Notes under the pieces: generated by a model
What the model was told of the DNA's origin: nothing
Seen by the model: the letters and a program-made list of their open reading frames with translations, nothing else
Database searches by the model: none
In this document: positions 37,350-50,700 of the stretch, piece by piece
How the letters are laid out: each line of letters begins with the position of its first letter
Position numbering within the stretch: position 1 is the first letter of the stretch
Program-made: the position numbers and the translations under genes
Source of the DNA: Thunnus maccoyii
Lineage: Eukaryota; Chordata; Actinopteri; Scombriformes; Scombridae
Direction of reading: 5' to 3'
Assembly (NCBI RefSeq): GCF_910596095.1
Contig: NC_056544.1
Coordinates: 7,766,655 to 7,830,654 of the forward strand
DNA length: 64,000 nt

Positions 37350-38310
37350 CGGTGTGGTTCAATGGATGGCAATGTTGGTCAGCCAGCCCATCACTTCGTC
37401 CAGACTGAAATATCTCAACAACTGATAAATTGCTATGAAAGTTTGTACAGACATTCATGGTCTCCAGAAAACAAATCATGATCACTTTGGTGACTTTTCC
37501 TCTTGCACCACCAAGCTGATATTTTTGTAACTGTTGGATGGATTTCCATGAAATTGGCACAGACATTCATGTCATCCTCAGGCTGAATTGGTGATCCTCT
37601 AATTTTTCATCTAACGCCACCATCAGGCCAAAGTTTTATTTGTCCAATACTTTGGTTTATGACTAAATACCTACAAAACTAATGATATTCCCATCATGCT
37701 TAGCTATACTTTGTGTTTAGTCCTAATTAGCAAACGTTAGCATGATAACATGTTAAACTAAGACGATGAACATCAGCATGTTAACATTGTCATTGTGAGT
37801 ATGTTAGCATGCCAATGTTAGCATTTAGCTTAAAACACTATAGTGACTGTCTACACAGCTGTAGACTAGTCTTTTTACATATAATCGGACGTATAAAGCA
37901 CATGACACCATTCGTGGTCTCTCTTTGTTTAATCACTTCAAATGTGTTTTTACAACCTCAGTCTCAGTTATGAGCTATGGTAACATTTTATTCACCAACA
38001 GTGCTTAGAGCTGGGATGCAGTGACATTGCTACAAAGGGGAAAAAAGAGAAAATGGATGCAAATCTTAAAACTGCTAGTTCAGTCTGTCTGATGTAAACA
38101 TCCACTAGATTTTTACGCTGGATTTTGACCTGCTGTATTAGTTGTGTGCACAGTTTTTGGCCATGCTTGCATTGTGGCTCAAGGGATGGCAATGTCAGTT
38201 GGCCGAATGGTCCATCACTTTGGTCCGGAGTGAAATGATGAAAGATGGGGACCATTGTCAACATCAGCATGTTAGAACTGTCATTGTGAGTATCATGCCA
38301 TGGTGATGTA
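37350..38310. repeat. Dispersed fish repeat, copies 2 and 3
   Basis: Copy 2 (37350-37870) has the same motif order as the block at 26980: actgaaatatctcaacaact, gatggatttccatgaaattg, then several ttagcatgc motifs. Copy 3 (about 38100-38310) is shorter and degenerate. No coding content is seen. Confidence 0.6.
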
Positions 38311-38844
38311 AGTATTTACCTCAGTAAGGGGGAAACTGAAAAAAGAAACAGAATACTTCTTTAACTACACACTGATTCTGTGTCATCTTTGGGTACAGCA
38401 GAGTGACACAGTGTAGTGGAAAGACTGTCCCCTAAACAGATGTCTAAGCTAATGTGTCTGCAAGCATGTGCCTGCCAAGGTGCCCTTGAGCAAAACACCA
38501 AATCTCTACCATCTCCAAGGCTGCTGTGCTGCAGCAGGGCTTGATCTTTGACCTCCCGTCAAAGGAGTTCAAGAAAGAAAAGAATTCCTCTTTCAGGGGT
38601 CAGGGGTGTATCACCAAAGAAATCTTTCTATTGAAATGGTGGAGGTGCAGAAAATTTACAGTAGCCTACATTGACACTCAACTGTTAAATTCTCTTCCCC
38701 TTTGTGGCTCAACACATGTTTTATATTAAAACTTAACAGTCAGACTGCTGCAGAATTTCAGTGGAACTGTCTCAGTTTGAGTTACATTCCGGCTTTTTTT
38801 CCTGTGGTCCTGATTTTGAGCCACTGTTTTGATTTTCGCTGTGT

Positions 38845-39110
38845 GCATTCTTGTGTGTGTGTGTGTGTGCATGTAAATTCACTGTATGCATCTGCACTGT
38901 TTTATGCATCTCTTCCTGTGTCGAAGCAGGTTTTGAAGATCCTGAGCCAAAACTGCACTTATCAGAGCGTTCCACAGAGTCCTTGCATGTGTGTGTGTGT
39001 GTGTGCGTGTGTGTGAGTGTGTGTGTGTACATGTGTATGGGTGTGCCCACTTGTATTGTAATGCATATTTCTGTGCATCATGTACAGTATGTGTGCATGT
39101 ATATCCATGT

Positions 39111-39197
<87 letters not shown>

Positions 39198-39205
39198 TGT
39201 TTGTG
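38845..39205. repeat. Cluster of GT microsatellites
   Basis: Tracts lie at about 38851-38870, 38987-39030 and 39113-39205, the last being nearly 90 bp. The open frames they create are artefacts. Confidence 0.9.
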
Positions 39206-40021
39206 TGTGGGGGACTGTTCCATAGAAATTTGTCTTGGCTCATCTGTAGTTTTTCTGAGACTCAATTTCCTTCTCCCTCCTGCCTTTGGATTGGACCTTT
39301 TCGCTATCATTTTACTGTCAGACCTCAGCACAACCTTTTTCCACTGAAATTCACTGGTGGTGACATAAGTTTCCCACCTGGACTCCACCATATGTGCGCG
39401 TGATGTGTGCGCACGACCGTGTGTTTGTGTTCATGATGCACTGGGGTAATGGCTCCCAGCTGCCTTGTCTGAACAGCAAGCACATCTGGAGAAAAGCAGG
39501 GAAAAAGATTCCAAAAAGAAGCAAAAAGAAAAGAAGGGAACAGAGGAGTAAATGTCTTATCATAAGTTGAATGTAATATCCTGTTTATTTGTTCTTAAAT
39601 ATAGCTTCTCAGCTAAAGAAGTTGCACTGGAAAACATCTGGAAAAACTATATCACTCCCATCCATACACAGTAACAGAGACTAGGACAGCTCCCTTCAAC
39701 CTCTCTGTAACCTTTGTGTATTTGTGTATGCTGCAGATAACATGAACATGTTGTTAGACTGTGTGCAGATCTGTGCATTTTCATTTCCATTTGCATGCAT
39801 GTGCTTGATCTGATTTTATGTTTGCTCTGTAGCCTTGTTGGTGCATGTTTGCATATGTATAAGTGAATTGATGTGTTTTCTGCAGAACAGTGAGTAAAAA
39901 GTTGCAGCGATGTTGGCAGAGTTGAGCTGTTTATGATTCTGGAACTGATTATGCAGAAATCCCCCCAGACTGAGTCGCTCTTTTGGTCCATGTGAAAGAA
40001 ATAAAGAAAAAAGAATTGACT

Positions 40022-40053
<32 letters not shown>

Positions 40054-41370
40054 CAGAGGCTGGTTTACTCTTAGTTGGGAGGGAGGTCATTCCGATTCTA
40101 TGAGTCACACTTTCGAGAGACCAGAACCCCCCACTCGCCTCCATCCCCCGCACCTCCACATCCCTCCATCACATGCACTCACACACACATCGCTCCACTC
40201 CTCTCTTCTCTTTTTAAGGAAAAAGCCTTCTGTGGCCAAGACAGGGAGACGAGCTTCACACAGTAATAACTCTGGTCAGCAGCTGGACTTCTCCTCCTCC
40301 TCTTCTTTTCTCTCTCATCCGCTCCCCTCTTTGGTTGCCTTGACAAAATGCTGACTGTTGTCTCACCTCCAACCACCTCCAGACTGATCGCAACCCCACT
40401 TCACCTTCAGATAAAGTTTTAAGTGTGAGGGATCAAAAAAATTGTGCAAGACTTGCTTGTACAAATACATTTGTATAACAGCAAAAGATTGATGAGGTGA
40501 AAAATGATAGATTCTGGTTCCCAAGTTTAGTTGGAAACCTCCATCTGAAAGCTCATTTGATGTGATATTCTTAAACATAAGATATGGTTTGATTAGTGCC
40601 TTCCATTAATATTATGAAAAATATCAGGATTAATCACCTTCCATGACCTCTTCATCTCCAAACTGATTGCATATTTGTAACGGATGTGGAAAAACCTGTT
40701 CCTGACATGGCCTCCTGTGTTCTGAGCTGGATAACACATTACTGGCAGCTCTGCAGGACACATCAGAAAATTCATGCAAATTGAAATGGCGCAGCCAGTG
40801 TTGCTGCAGCTGCTGCAACCAACATGCAATCATCAACAATGACATGAAATGACACAAGCTTTACATGTACAGTATGATGTTTACTGACACGGTAAATCCT
40901 CTAAAAGGGGAGACCTCCCACCATGTCCAAAAACACTTGAACACACACAAATGGGTAAATGAGTGTGCACGCACACACACACACCTAATGTTTATACCGA
41001 ATGTAAACTCCTCTCACTTGGCCTAATTGCAACCAGACCACCAGATACAACAGAGGGGTGTATGTGTGTGTTTATGAGTATGGGGGGTTAAGTCTGCTCT
41101 TTATCCTGTTTTATTTCATTCTGACTCACCACATGTATGAGATTAGCTGTGAAAACCTCCCAAATGCTCTATTTCAGGGACATGAAAGCTCAGCGGGTCC
41201 CCAGGGTTGGACCATATGTTATGCTGAGGGCCACATCCATAATGTTTTCATATCTCTTGATGCTAAACGGACATTACAATCAGTTTGTGGAGTTTAATGC
41301 GTCTTTGAAAGGGGAATCTCTTCAAAACTCCAACTGCACTTTGGTATTTCACTGGCGCATTGCAGTTAAC
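39206..41370. other. Spacer upstream of col6a2
   Basis: No gene is recognisable on either strand. A (GA)n tract is at 40030-40054, and short open frames lack domains. Confidence 0.45.
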
Positions 41371-41697
41371 ACTGGTACAATAGGCCACGGGTACACGCGC
41401 GCGCGCACACACGGGTTCCTGCGGAGCCACGGCGCCTCCAAGTGGTCAACAGCGGGCACTGGGGTGCGCCGTGCGCGTACAGGAGGAGGGATCAGAGATT
41501 GTCGCTGGGGCTGGACCGGGACAGGAGAGCGAACGGACGGCTCTTCTGCGGGAAGTAAACGCGCATCCAGGGCTTTATTTCCCATTTTCTCATCCCTTGT
41601 CCCTCTTTTCTTTCTCGGCTTTCCCTCCTGCTGAGATGAGGAGATAATCAACTGAGGATCAGCTGCTCACAAAGTTTTGAAGTTGGAAAGAGTTCGG
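41371..41697 (+). promoter_or_regulatory. col6a2: Probable col6a2 promoter and non-coding first exon
   Basis: A sharply GC- and CpG-rich block (cgcgcgcgcgc at about 41396 and many CG sites to 41575) stands out from the AT-rich surroundings. It ends in a strong donor, agttcgg|gtaagc, after 41697. The next acceptor in front of a coding exon is at 44034, 16 nt before the col6a2 ATG. This suggests an untranslated first exon and a 2.3-kb first intron. The transcription start is not placed. Confidence 0.6.
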
Positions 41698-42144
41698 GTA
41701 AGCAGCACTTTTTCACACAACAATGTGCCTCTCTCCCTTTCCCAGTTTGTCTCTGTGTATTTCTGTCCGTCTTGCTCTGTGTCTTTACGTATCTTAAACC
41801 TTAAACTCTAATGAAAGGGAATTATGGTGATTTGTCAGTCAAAACCAAATTTGTCTACTACACGAACAAATTTTGGATACGCAACTTCTTTGAAATCCAC
41901 AAACTACGTGTTTTGGAAAAAATCTGAAGGATAGCACGGGCTCTATCGGTAGTGTTGTTATCTCTGCATATTTGTTTGCATGATAATTACCCGTGCATTG
42001 ATGAAAAGCTATGAGGACTCCCACTTACTCTCCTGGCCTGGACAGTGGGAGAGGAGTGGTAACATCTGCAGGAGTGACTCCGCTAGAGGGAGCCACAGCA
42101 AAGCGCGTGGCTGACGGTCTGTCGGTTGGTGGGAACATTGGAAA

Positions 42145-42360
42145 TGATTGGATTCAATTTATTTATATAGCACCAAATCTCAACAGAAGTTACTTGGGGC
42201 ACTTTTCACATAGAGCAGTTCTGGACCGAACTCTTTAATTTACAGAGACCCATTATTCTCCCATTAGCAAGCACTTGGCCACAGCAGCAAGGAAAAACTC
42301 CCCTTCAATGGGAAGAAACCTCAAACAGAATCAGGCTCTAGGTGGGCGGCCGTCTGTCTT
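42145..42360. repeat. Dispersed fish repeat in col6a2 intron 1
   Basis: The sequence runs from ttatttatatagcaccaaat through tttacagagacccattattc and aaggaaaaactccccttcaa to gtgggcggccgtctgtcttg. I recognise it as an abundant teleost repeat. An (AAC)n/(AAT)n tract follows at 42425-42480. From 42481 to 44034 nothing else is seen. Confidence 0.65.
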
Positions 42361-44050
42361 GACAGCTTGGGTTAAGAGAGAAAGAAGGAGGGGAGAGACA
42401 CACACAGAGAGAACCACAGCAACACCAATAACAACAACAACAAAAACAAAAACAACAACAATAATAATAATAATAATAGAAATATGTCTAATAATAATGA
42501 TAGTAGGCGTGGGCGTCAAGCAGGACCATGGCAGTCATGGTCCATGGAAGATTCATCCATGATCCATAGAAGGCTTGTGAGAAATGAGACGGCCTACAAA
42601 TGGCAATTCTGATGGTATTGTTTATCTGAGTAATAGGATTTTAAAAAGCTTTCAACAGGAATATTGTAATTCTACTGAGTTTTCACGTTTTATGAACTTT
42701 TTTTAAATCTCAGAATTTTAAGACAAATTACTCGACTAGTAAAAAGGCATTTAATGATAGAAAATTTTACTTTCCTTGGAAGATTTTTCTGATGCAGTAT
42801 ACTGCAGGGGCATTGGTTGGCACATGGTCAAGTGCAGGACTTGTGCTGATTTGAAATCTCTGGAGGTGATGTAGAGTGATGGATAGACACTAAACCAACT
42901 GTAGACTTTGTTCACTGCATGTGAGAGCAGTCAGCTGCTCTCAGAAGGTCCTCCCTTTACTGTCAGCCAGTAGGGCTGAATTATCAATGGCAGGCAAAGT
43001 GGGTAGTTTTGCCTGTGGTAACTTGGTTAATTACAAATTTGTGTGTCTTATCAAAATTTATATTACACATAATCATACGTAAATTTGTAATAAACAGTTA
43101 TAATAGAGGCTTTACACATGGGTGTTAATTCTGCCAATGACAGCATTTTGTGAGGAAGGAAAAGCCAATGGAGGGCAGCAAACTAAGGCATTGTGATATC
43201 TTGTGGTTTAAAACCATAACCGTGATGCTTACTGTATTCAATCAGCTGCCTGCTCTCTGCTGCCCAAATGCAACAAGAGTTTGCTCATTTTAATGTCATC
43301 GCCAGAAGTAAAGTTTGTATGACTTCTCCATGATTTGAAAGGATGAGGCGCTCTGTTTACATAAGATAATTAGTTCCTTTAATACATTTCATGTTAGTCT
43401 TGGACTCACAAGTTCCATTTGGTCAAACTGTGTAACATAGTCAACTAAATCCTCAGGTCTGTATAGACCCAGTGAATCATGATCAGTGTAGTCTCACCCA
43501 TGTTGAGACTACATTATTTGCTTCATTATTAGTCCATGATTTTGCAAATGTAGCCTATGTTGAGATCATTCACTTGTAGCTCCTGCTGTTCTCATTTCCA
43601 TCATTTAAACCAAAAAAGAAGAGCCATGTTCAGCTCATGTGATGCTTTCAAACCCATTACATAACTCTGAAGCCGACATTTTGTCTCACTGGCAACACTC
43701 GGTGTTGTTCATATTAATACCAGGTGCAGAATCTAAATGGAGAAGCGAGTTGAATTACTTTGGGAATCATGTTGGCAAGTCAACACTACACGAAAAAATC
43801 ATGTAGTATGCAGAATGATAAGGAAAATCTTTACATTAGGCTACACTAGACAGGCTATTACAATGCTTGTTATTTAAAATAATATGTCTTTCCATTTCCT
43901 TGACTTTGTGTCTTTCCTTTTTCATCTTTTACATTTTCTATGAGTTCACCATCTTCACTTTAATGGTTTTAAGAGAGAAAGACGCAATCAAAGAGAGTTG
44001 GCTAAGGTGTGTGTCTTGTGTCTTTATGTATCAGACAGGAGAAGAGGAAG

Positions 44051-44690
44051 ATGCTGGGGTTAGAGGTCATCGTGCTCTGTCTTCTTTTTGGAGCCCTGAC
44101 TCATGGACAGACAACAGAGTGTGGCAGTGAGTGCCCTGACACTGAACCCTGAACAGCCACATGTCATGTTTAAAATCTTAACACAGCTTCAGTGACATAA
44201 AACATGGAACATTTCCTCTTGCCTACATGAATGCAATGCAATTTTCCATGGAAGTTTTATATGTGGATCTTTGTGTTCCCTCCAGAGAAGAATGAATGCG
44301 CCATAGACGTGTACTTCACCATAGACACATCTGAGACCATTGCCCTGCAGGAGCCACCTGCTGGAGCGTTGGTGAAGAGCATCAAGGTTACTTGTTTATC
44401 TGCAACTTTATCATTTAAACCTCAACACAAAATAGCACCATTCTGTCATGTCATCCTTTCTGAATCACAGCTGACCAAGTCGGCTGTAGCAGTCACGTTG
44501 TGTAATGTGTTGTGTGTTGTTGTTGTTGTTGTTGTTGTAGACCTTCACTGAGCAGTTTGCAGATCGTTTAGAAGATGCTGACTACAGAGGTGCTATACAG
44601 ATCAAGTGGAAGATCGGTGGACTGCACTTCTCCCAGAGAAGGGAAGTTTTCAGCACCATCGGATCAAAGACTGATTTCATCAATGTAAGT

Positions 44691-44724
<34 letters not shown>

Positions 44725-47700
44725 TACATGTATGTCACAGATACCTTCAAATGAAAGGTTAATATAGTTTGTACAAATTTCTTTCAAGTGTTTGATAACT
44801 TTGACCTTTATCCTCAAAATTAGGTGTAAATGCTAATAAGTGAATGCTAATGCCTTGTTTGAACTGTAATGCTCAGAAATCAAATGTGCCATATCTTGAA
44901 TGGTGGATGGAGATTTCCTACCAGTGACCTCACCCATCAAGAGTTTCCCATGGAAAGGAAAGGACAAATTTGTTGAAAGCATTGTCACCCTTTTCCCCTT
45001 TGCTGCCCCACTAATTACTGATAACATGGGTGTTTTTTAGCTTAGCACACACTTATGAACGCTTATGACAACCAGGGCCAGATAAATCTGCTCTGGGGGA
45101 CCTAGGGCAAAAATCAGCTGTTGGCCCACACAAACCCCCAATGCTCCCACCCCATGGTTCCCAATTTATTGGTTGAGTATTTGCAAATGTATTAAAATAT
45201 GCACCATGTAAGCATGCTATCAACTGAAATACTAAAGTGAAAGAAGGTGAAGAAGGTTTTTGTAACAGTGTACTGCAGAGGAAAAACTGCTGGTAACTGC
45301 ATGATGGACATGATGTATGGGAAAGTCCTTGTGGCTGAGTGGTTTAAAACATGTACTGTATAACTGCAAAATTCCTGATTTGATTCTATATAGGGACTTT
45401 TATTGCAGTTGTCTTCCACAATTTTGTCTTTCGCTTTTCACTGTCAATAAAGGTAAAATATCCCCAAAAACTCATAGACAGAAAATAAACCACACAGAGA
45501 AAAATATGTTGCTCATGTCAATGTTAATAAAATCTTATGCATAGTTCACATAGTTCAGTACATAGTTCAACATTTTTGGAAATATACTTTTTGGCTCTTT
45601 GGTATAGTAACATGAGAAGGCAGATACCACTCTTATAGCTGTCTGTTAAACATGAGGCTACGGCGAACAGATGATTAGCTTAGCATAAAGACCAGAAACA
45701 GAGGGAAAATGCCAGCCTGGCTCTGTCCAAAAGTAACAAAATATGACTACAAGCACCTCTAAAGCTCACTGATTAACTTTTTCTTGTTTGTTTAATCTGT
45801 TAAAAAAACAACAAAGGATAAAAAACAATTTGCAGATTACAGGGGTTATGTGCCCTATGTATAGCAGTTACCTGTAACTTCCTGGAGTCTCTTCTGGTTG
45901 CCTGGTAACTGCTCAAGAAATAGTATCCCCCTCTAAAACGGCAAATTGACGTTTTTACACTTTGCAAAGATTAAACAAATGAGATATGAGATCATTAGTG
46001 AGGTTTAGAGGTGTCTTTTTGCTAAGCTAAGCTAATCAGCTTCTTGTGGTTGCTTCATATTTACGCTACAGACACAAGTGCTACTAAGGGTCTGAGTGAT
46101 TATGTGCTTTGCCCAGTTGGTAATCTAGGCTTGAACAACAAGTCACACTTGTCACTGTTTCCAGGGTCTCAGAAATATCAATTACCTGGGTAAGGGCACC
46201 TACATCGACTGCGCCATCACCAACATGACTCATGAAATGCTGCGCTCGCCTTCAGACCCCAAGGTCCTCCGATTTGCAGTGGTCATCACCGATGGCCACG
46301 TCACTGGAAACCCATGCGGGGGTATCAAAGTGGCAGCAGAAAAGGCACGCGACGAGGGCATCCGCATTTTTGTTGTGGCAGCATCCAAGAACGTTGATGA
46401 GACGGGGCTGAGGGAGATCGCCAACTCTCCAGCGACAGTCTACAGGAGGGACTTCATGGCTGTGGATCTGAGCCAGGGCAGAGCCGACATACATCTCGAA
46501 ACAATTAACCGTATCATCAAGACCATGGTAACACACAAAAACATATACAGAGACACATAGAAACATGTTACTGACTCTTCTCCTTACACCTTGTTTATTT
46601 TGTTTTCACAGGAACATCTGGCATATACGGAGGTAAAATGGAAGACAGACATTATGATCAGAGGTTTCTTGAAAACCGATTTTTCAGACTGTCATCACTG
46701 ACTTTTCTTTTCATTTCTTTTTTTAAATTCTCTTTTTATTGAGATAGATATTCACATATCCACCAAACATTATGTCGTCTATCATACATTTTTCTTTTTT
46801 TTAAACATGAAAAATATCCAAAAATTTAGGTACCAAGCGGCAAACTCTAGGGCTGAAAAATGAAGCCAATGTGGAGGTGCAAAAAACTGCAGTTCCTCGA
46901 ATGGCCACTTGAGGCTGGCTCCAAAAGCAAGTCAATCCCCATAGACTCTCATGTTAAAATGCCCAACTTTACAGCAGAAATAAACATCTTTACAGCCTGG
47001 TACATAAACGTTTATAGCTAATTTCCCCTTTCGTGACAACTATATGGAGGGTGAATTTTTTTTTAACTCACCCATTTAAATTTTATTGAGCCGTAAAGTT
47101 ATACATAATTAAGGACAGTCTTAGGTATCCCTGTCTTCAACCATTTTCTAGTTATAGTTTTTTTACTTGCAATTAAAATGATCCTGAACATATGTTTGTC
47201 TCCAAATCTTGTAAGTCCTATCTTCGTTTTCTCCAAGTATAATACCTCAACTGTAAGTGGAAATTCTACCCTCAGTCTTTTCTTCATACATTTCTTTAGC
47301 TCCTGCCAATAAAGGCTAAAAGAGGGGCAATCCCAGAAGAGATGCAAGTGATCGGCTTTATTTGCTCTGCATAATCTCCAACACCTTGTATCTTGATTTT
47401 TTTTCTGTGTCGGTATTATAAAAAATCTTCTGATATTTTTCCATCCGTATTCTCTCCAAGATAAGGAGCAAGTTGTTTTCCACTGTTGCTCATTAATCTC
47501 TTCCCATTCGTCCACTGATAACACTATGTTAGCCTCTTTCCCCCACTTCTCTTTTATATATATATTGTATCATTTCCTTTTAGATTTCCCACTCCTATAT
47601 ATAATTTCGAGATTAACTTTCTTCTCACTTCTTTTATAACAGTGTTACAGTGTGTCCTGTCTGGAAACACAAGGGCCTCCCGGTCCAAAAGGTCACAGAG

Positions 47701-50700
47701 GACAAAAAGTGAGCTTCACACACACACACACACACACACTTTGAATTTTTACACTATAGTCACTTTCCTCCTCACACATGTTTTGTCCTTTTAACTCGTT
47801 GACTGCAGGGAGCTAAAGGAGACAATGGCGATCCAGGCCTGAAAGGAGAAAGAGGTCGCCCAGGAGACCCTGGTATTGAGGGTCCCATCGGTCAGCCTGG
47901 TGTCAAAGTAAGACGCCACACTTCCACCTACCCATCATTCTTTGCAGTGCAACAAATATTCATTTTGTTTGTGGCATTATTATAATGAACAATTTCCCTT
48001 TTCCTTCTTTGTAGGGAGAACCGGGTCTTAAAGGCGAGAAGGTGAGGTATCTATTTGCGTTTGTTTGTCTATGAGTAACTCTGTTGAGATGGTGAGATTT
48101 TGAATACTTACTATTTTAGGTTAATTAAAATCTGGTGTGAATCTGTTATGGATAAGCAGTGATTAATCATACATGGATTGACCATTAATCTTCTGTTTAC
48201 CCACAGGGAGAGATTGGAACTCAAGGAAAAAAGGTAAATCATTTTCTATTTTTGATGATGAATTATGAAACCCAATCTCTCAATCATTGCTCATTTTTTA
48301 ATGTGATTGGTCATTTAACCAATTGTCTCTTCTCTTTGTCATCAGGGTGTGTTTGGTATCCCAGGACGCAATGGGACAGATGGACAGAAGGTAGGAACCA
48401 TATGAAACAGAAATTCAAGGACCAGGTTCAGTTTAGGGAACAAAATGCCAGCTAATCCTTACTTAAGCTGATTCTATTTCGTAAATTTCAGGTAGCAGAT
48501 GTCTGATTTTGAAGTGAAGCTCTAGTTGTATTGTTACATACTGGACTTCACTGTCATGGGACACTCTTCTTTCGTGATTACATTTTTTTCTTTGCCTTCT
48601 TCATCACAGGGTAAAATTGGACGGATCGGTGCTCCTGGCTGCAAAGGAGACCCAGGCGACAGAGTAGGACATTGAACTCATATTAACATAATGAACACAT
48701 CCATATTTAAGTGTGTTATGGCCTCTTTAAAATATGTTTTTGATGCTTTCCAGGGTCCCGATGGTCACCCTGGAGACGTTGGTGAACGTGGTCTCCCTGG
48801 ATCTGAGGGACAAAAGGTATACAGTCTAGCCTCTGCTTCCACAATCCATCATCTATCCAATCTGTGGTTAAACTCTCTATTTGCCTGTAGGGAGATCCAG
48901 GACGCTCTGGAAAATCCGGTCCCCCTGGCCCATCTGGAGAGCCTGGACCAAAGGTAAACCAGAATATTTTGCATTGTACAGCTGATCCAAATAACAGATA
49001 CTCAGGGATAGCTGCTCTTTGTTTGCGCACAGTGGTAGGTTGGAGGTGTTGGAGGTGTAGGTAAAAAGGCTAACCTCTGGTGCGTCTTCCACAGGGAGAG
49101 AGTGGAAGTCCCGGATCACCTGGCCTCCCTGGAGAAAAAGGAACCCCAGTAAGACTCATCATCACAGGCAGACATAAACACACACTCACTCACATGCATC
49201 AAGTGCTTCACCTATGTGTTGTGTTTCTTAGGGAACCTCAGGACGTCCAGGAGCCAGAGGAGAGCCAGTAAGAACATTAGATTCACCCATAACCCAATAT
49301 TCTGTCTTTCTCTGTTTTTGTGGTTTTCTAATGGTTTTTATGTTCTAGGGGAGAAGAGGAGACTATGGACCAAAGGGTGGTCAAGGGCCAGATGGAGTTA
49401 AGGGAGAAAAGGTCTGACTTCATGTACTCAATCAGACAAGTGTGATGAATTTCTGTATTATGAACTCTTTTCCTAGGCCCCTACCAAGCATGTTTCATTG
49501 TAACACATTATTCCACCGCTAGGGGGCTCATTACTGGATTATACTGTATGTTTCAGGGTGAAATGGGGCCAGAGGGCGCGAGAGGACTTCCAGGTGAATC
49601 AGGAAACAAAGGAACAAAGGTGAGGAGAGCTGTTTTAACTATAATTTGTATATGTTCCTATGGATGAACACCATACACTCTTTAATCCATTTTAATCCAC
49701 TGCACCTGTCTTCAACTTTCTCTACTCTGAACAGGGAGACAATGGTATGCCAGGCCCCAGAGGACCACCAGGGGCACCAGGAGAGCTTGGGAAAAATGTA
49801 GGTCAAACATTTCAAAAAGTGCCTTAAACATTAATTAGCTCGTTGTAAAATTAGCTAAATTAACACTGTTGGCATTGTAGGGTACCAGAGGTGACCCTGG
49901 TGATGCTGGGCCAAGAGGAGATCCTGGACCGCTTGGACCAAAGGTGAGTATCTGTGTGTTAGCTTCTGCCTTCATCTGTTTATAGATCTCTAGCTTGTGT
50001 GGTGCTGCAGTTCTGTATCTTGACTGTTTCTTTCATCTCTGCTCAGGGAGACCCTGGAAGACCTGGCTTCAGCTACCCTGGACCAAGAGGACCATCGGTA
50101 ACGTACACATGCATTCATTCTCCTTACATTTGCTAGCTGGCACTCAGCTGACAGAATCTTCCTCTGCTGTTGTGTAGGGTGAAAGAGGCGAGAAGGGCAA
50201 TCGTGGACCTCGCGGCAGCAGGGGGGACTGTGGTCAAAAGGGTGAAGGTGGAGATTCAGGAACTCCAGGAGAGGCAGTAAGTAACTCTTTGTAGTTGGAT
50301 GCACGCTGTTGCTGAAGCAAAAAAGGTGTTTGTATATTAAAGTTTCACACCGTTAATTTCTCTTACAACATTTCGCTTACAACAGGGTGACCCAGGGTCT
50401 CAGGGTGAACCTGGACTTAGAGGACCGAGAGGCGAGATCGGGCGTGACGTAAGTATACAAAAACTCGATAATTCCACATACAGGAGCTTTCCTCGTTACT
50501 GACATAGTGCAGATGAAGCAGACTTGTTAAAAATCCAGTTGTAGCCAAGTAGGACAAGCTAACCATAGCTGTCGGGACATAAACAAGGAGGCGGGATGTG
50601 ACTTTGTGTTGTCTCTTCTCTACAGGGAGATCCTGGCCCAGAGGGAGATCCCGGCCTCACTGTAAGAACATTTCATCTAACTGTTGTTTGATCACATCAA

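Larger units (their letters stand above)
44051..46527 (+). other. col6a2: col6a2 signal peptide and VWA domain N1
   Basis: Coding exons are 44051-44126 (the exon begins at 44035), 44286-44386, 44541-44684 and 46165-46527. The MIDAS motif reads DTSET; in human alpha2 it is DTSES as I recall, and Thr is a conservative change. The acceptor of the third exon directly follows a (GTT)n tract at about 44517-44538. A CA tract (44692-44722), a SINE and a MITE lie in the intron 44685-46164. Confidence 0.93.
46612..50661 (+). other. col6a2: col6a2 linker and triple-helix exons
   Basis: Exons are 46612-46632, 47643-47708 (linker [10 protein letters not shown], then helix start), 47809-47907, 48015-48041, 48207-48233, 48346-48390, 48610-48663, 48754-48816, 48891-48953, 49095-49148, 49232-49267, 49349-49411, 49557-49619, 49735-49797, 49881-49943, 50047-50097, 50178-50276, 50386-50448 and 50626-50661. 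Cys 89 of the helix ([10 protein letters not shown]) is kept. A further Cys sits at helix position 287 ([10 protein letters not shown]). The interruption GFSYPG matches the mammalian chain. RGD occurs in GRRGDYG, GTRGDPG, GPRGDPG and SRGDCG. Confidence 0.95.

Noticed and set aside
38879-39403. Several overlapping open frames rich in Cys-Val or His-Thr
   Set aside because: They are produced by GT/CA microsatellites. The same applies at 21445-21714, 26008-26373, 27795-28059, 31519-31875 and 58177-58498.
45330-45400. tRNA gene
   Set aside because: The A-box is recognisable but the B-box is degenerate and a SINE body follows, so it is a retroposon fragment.
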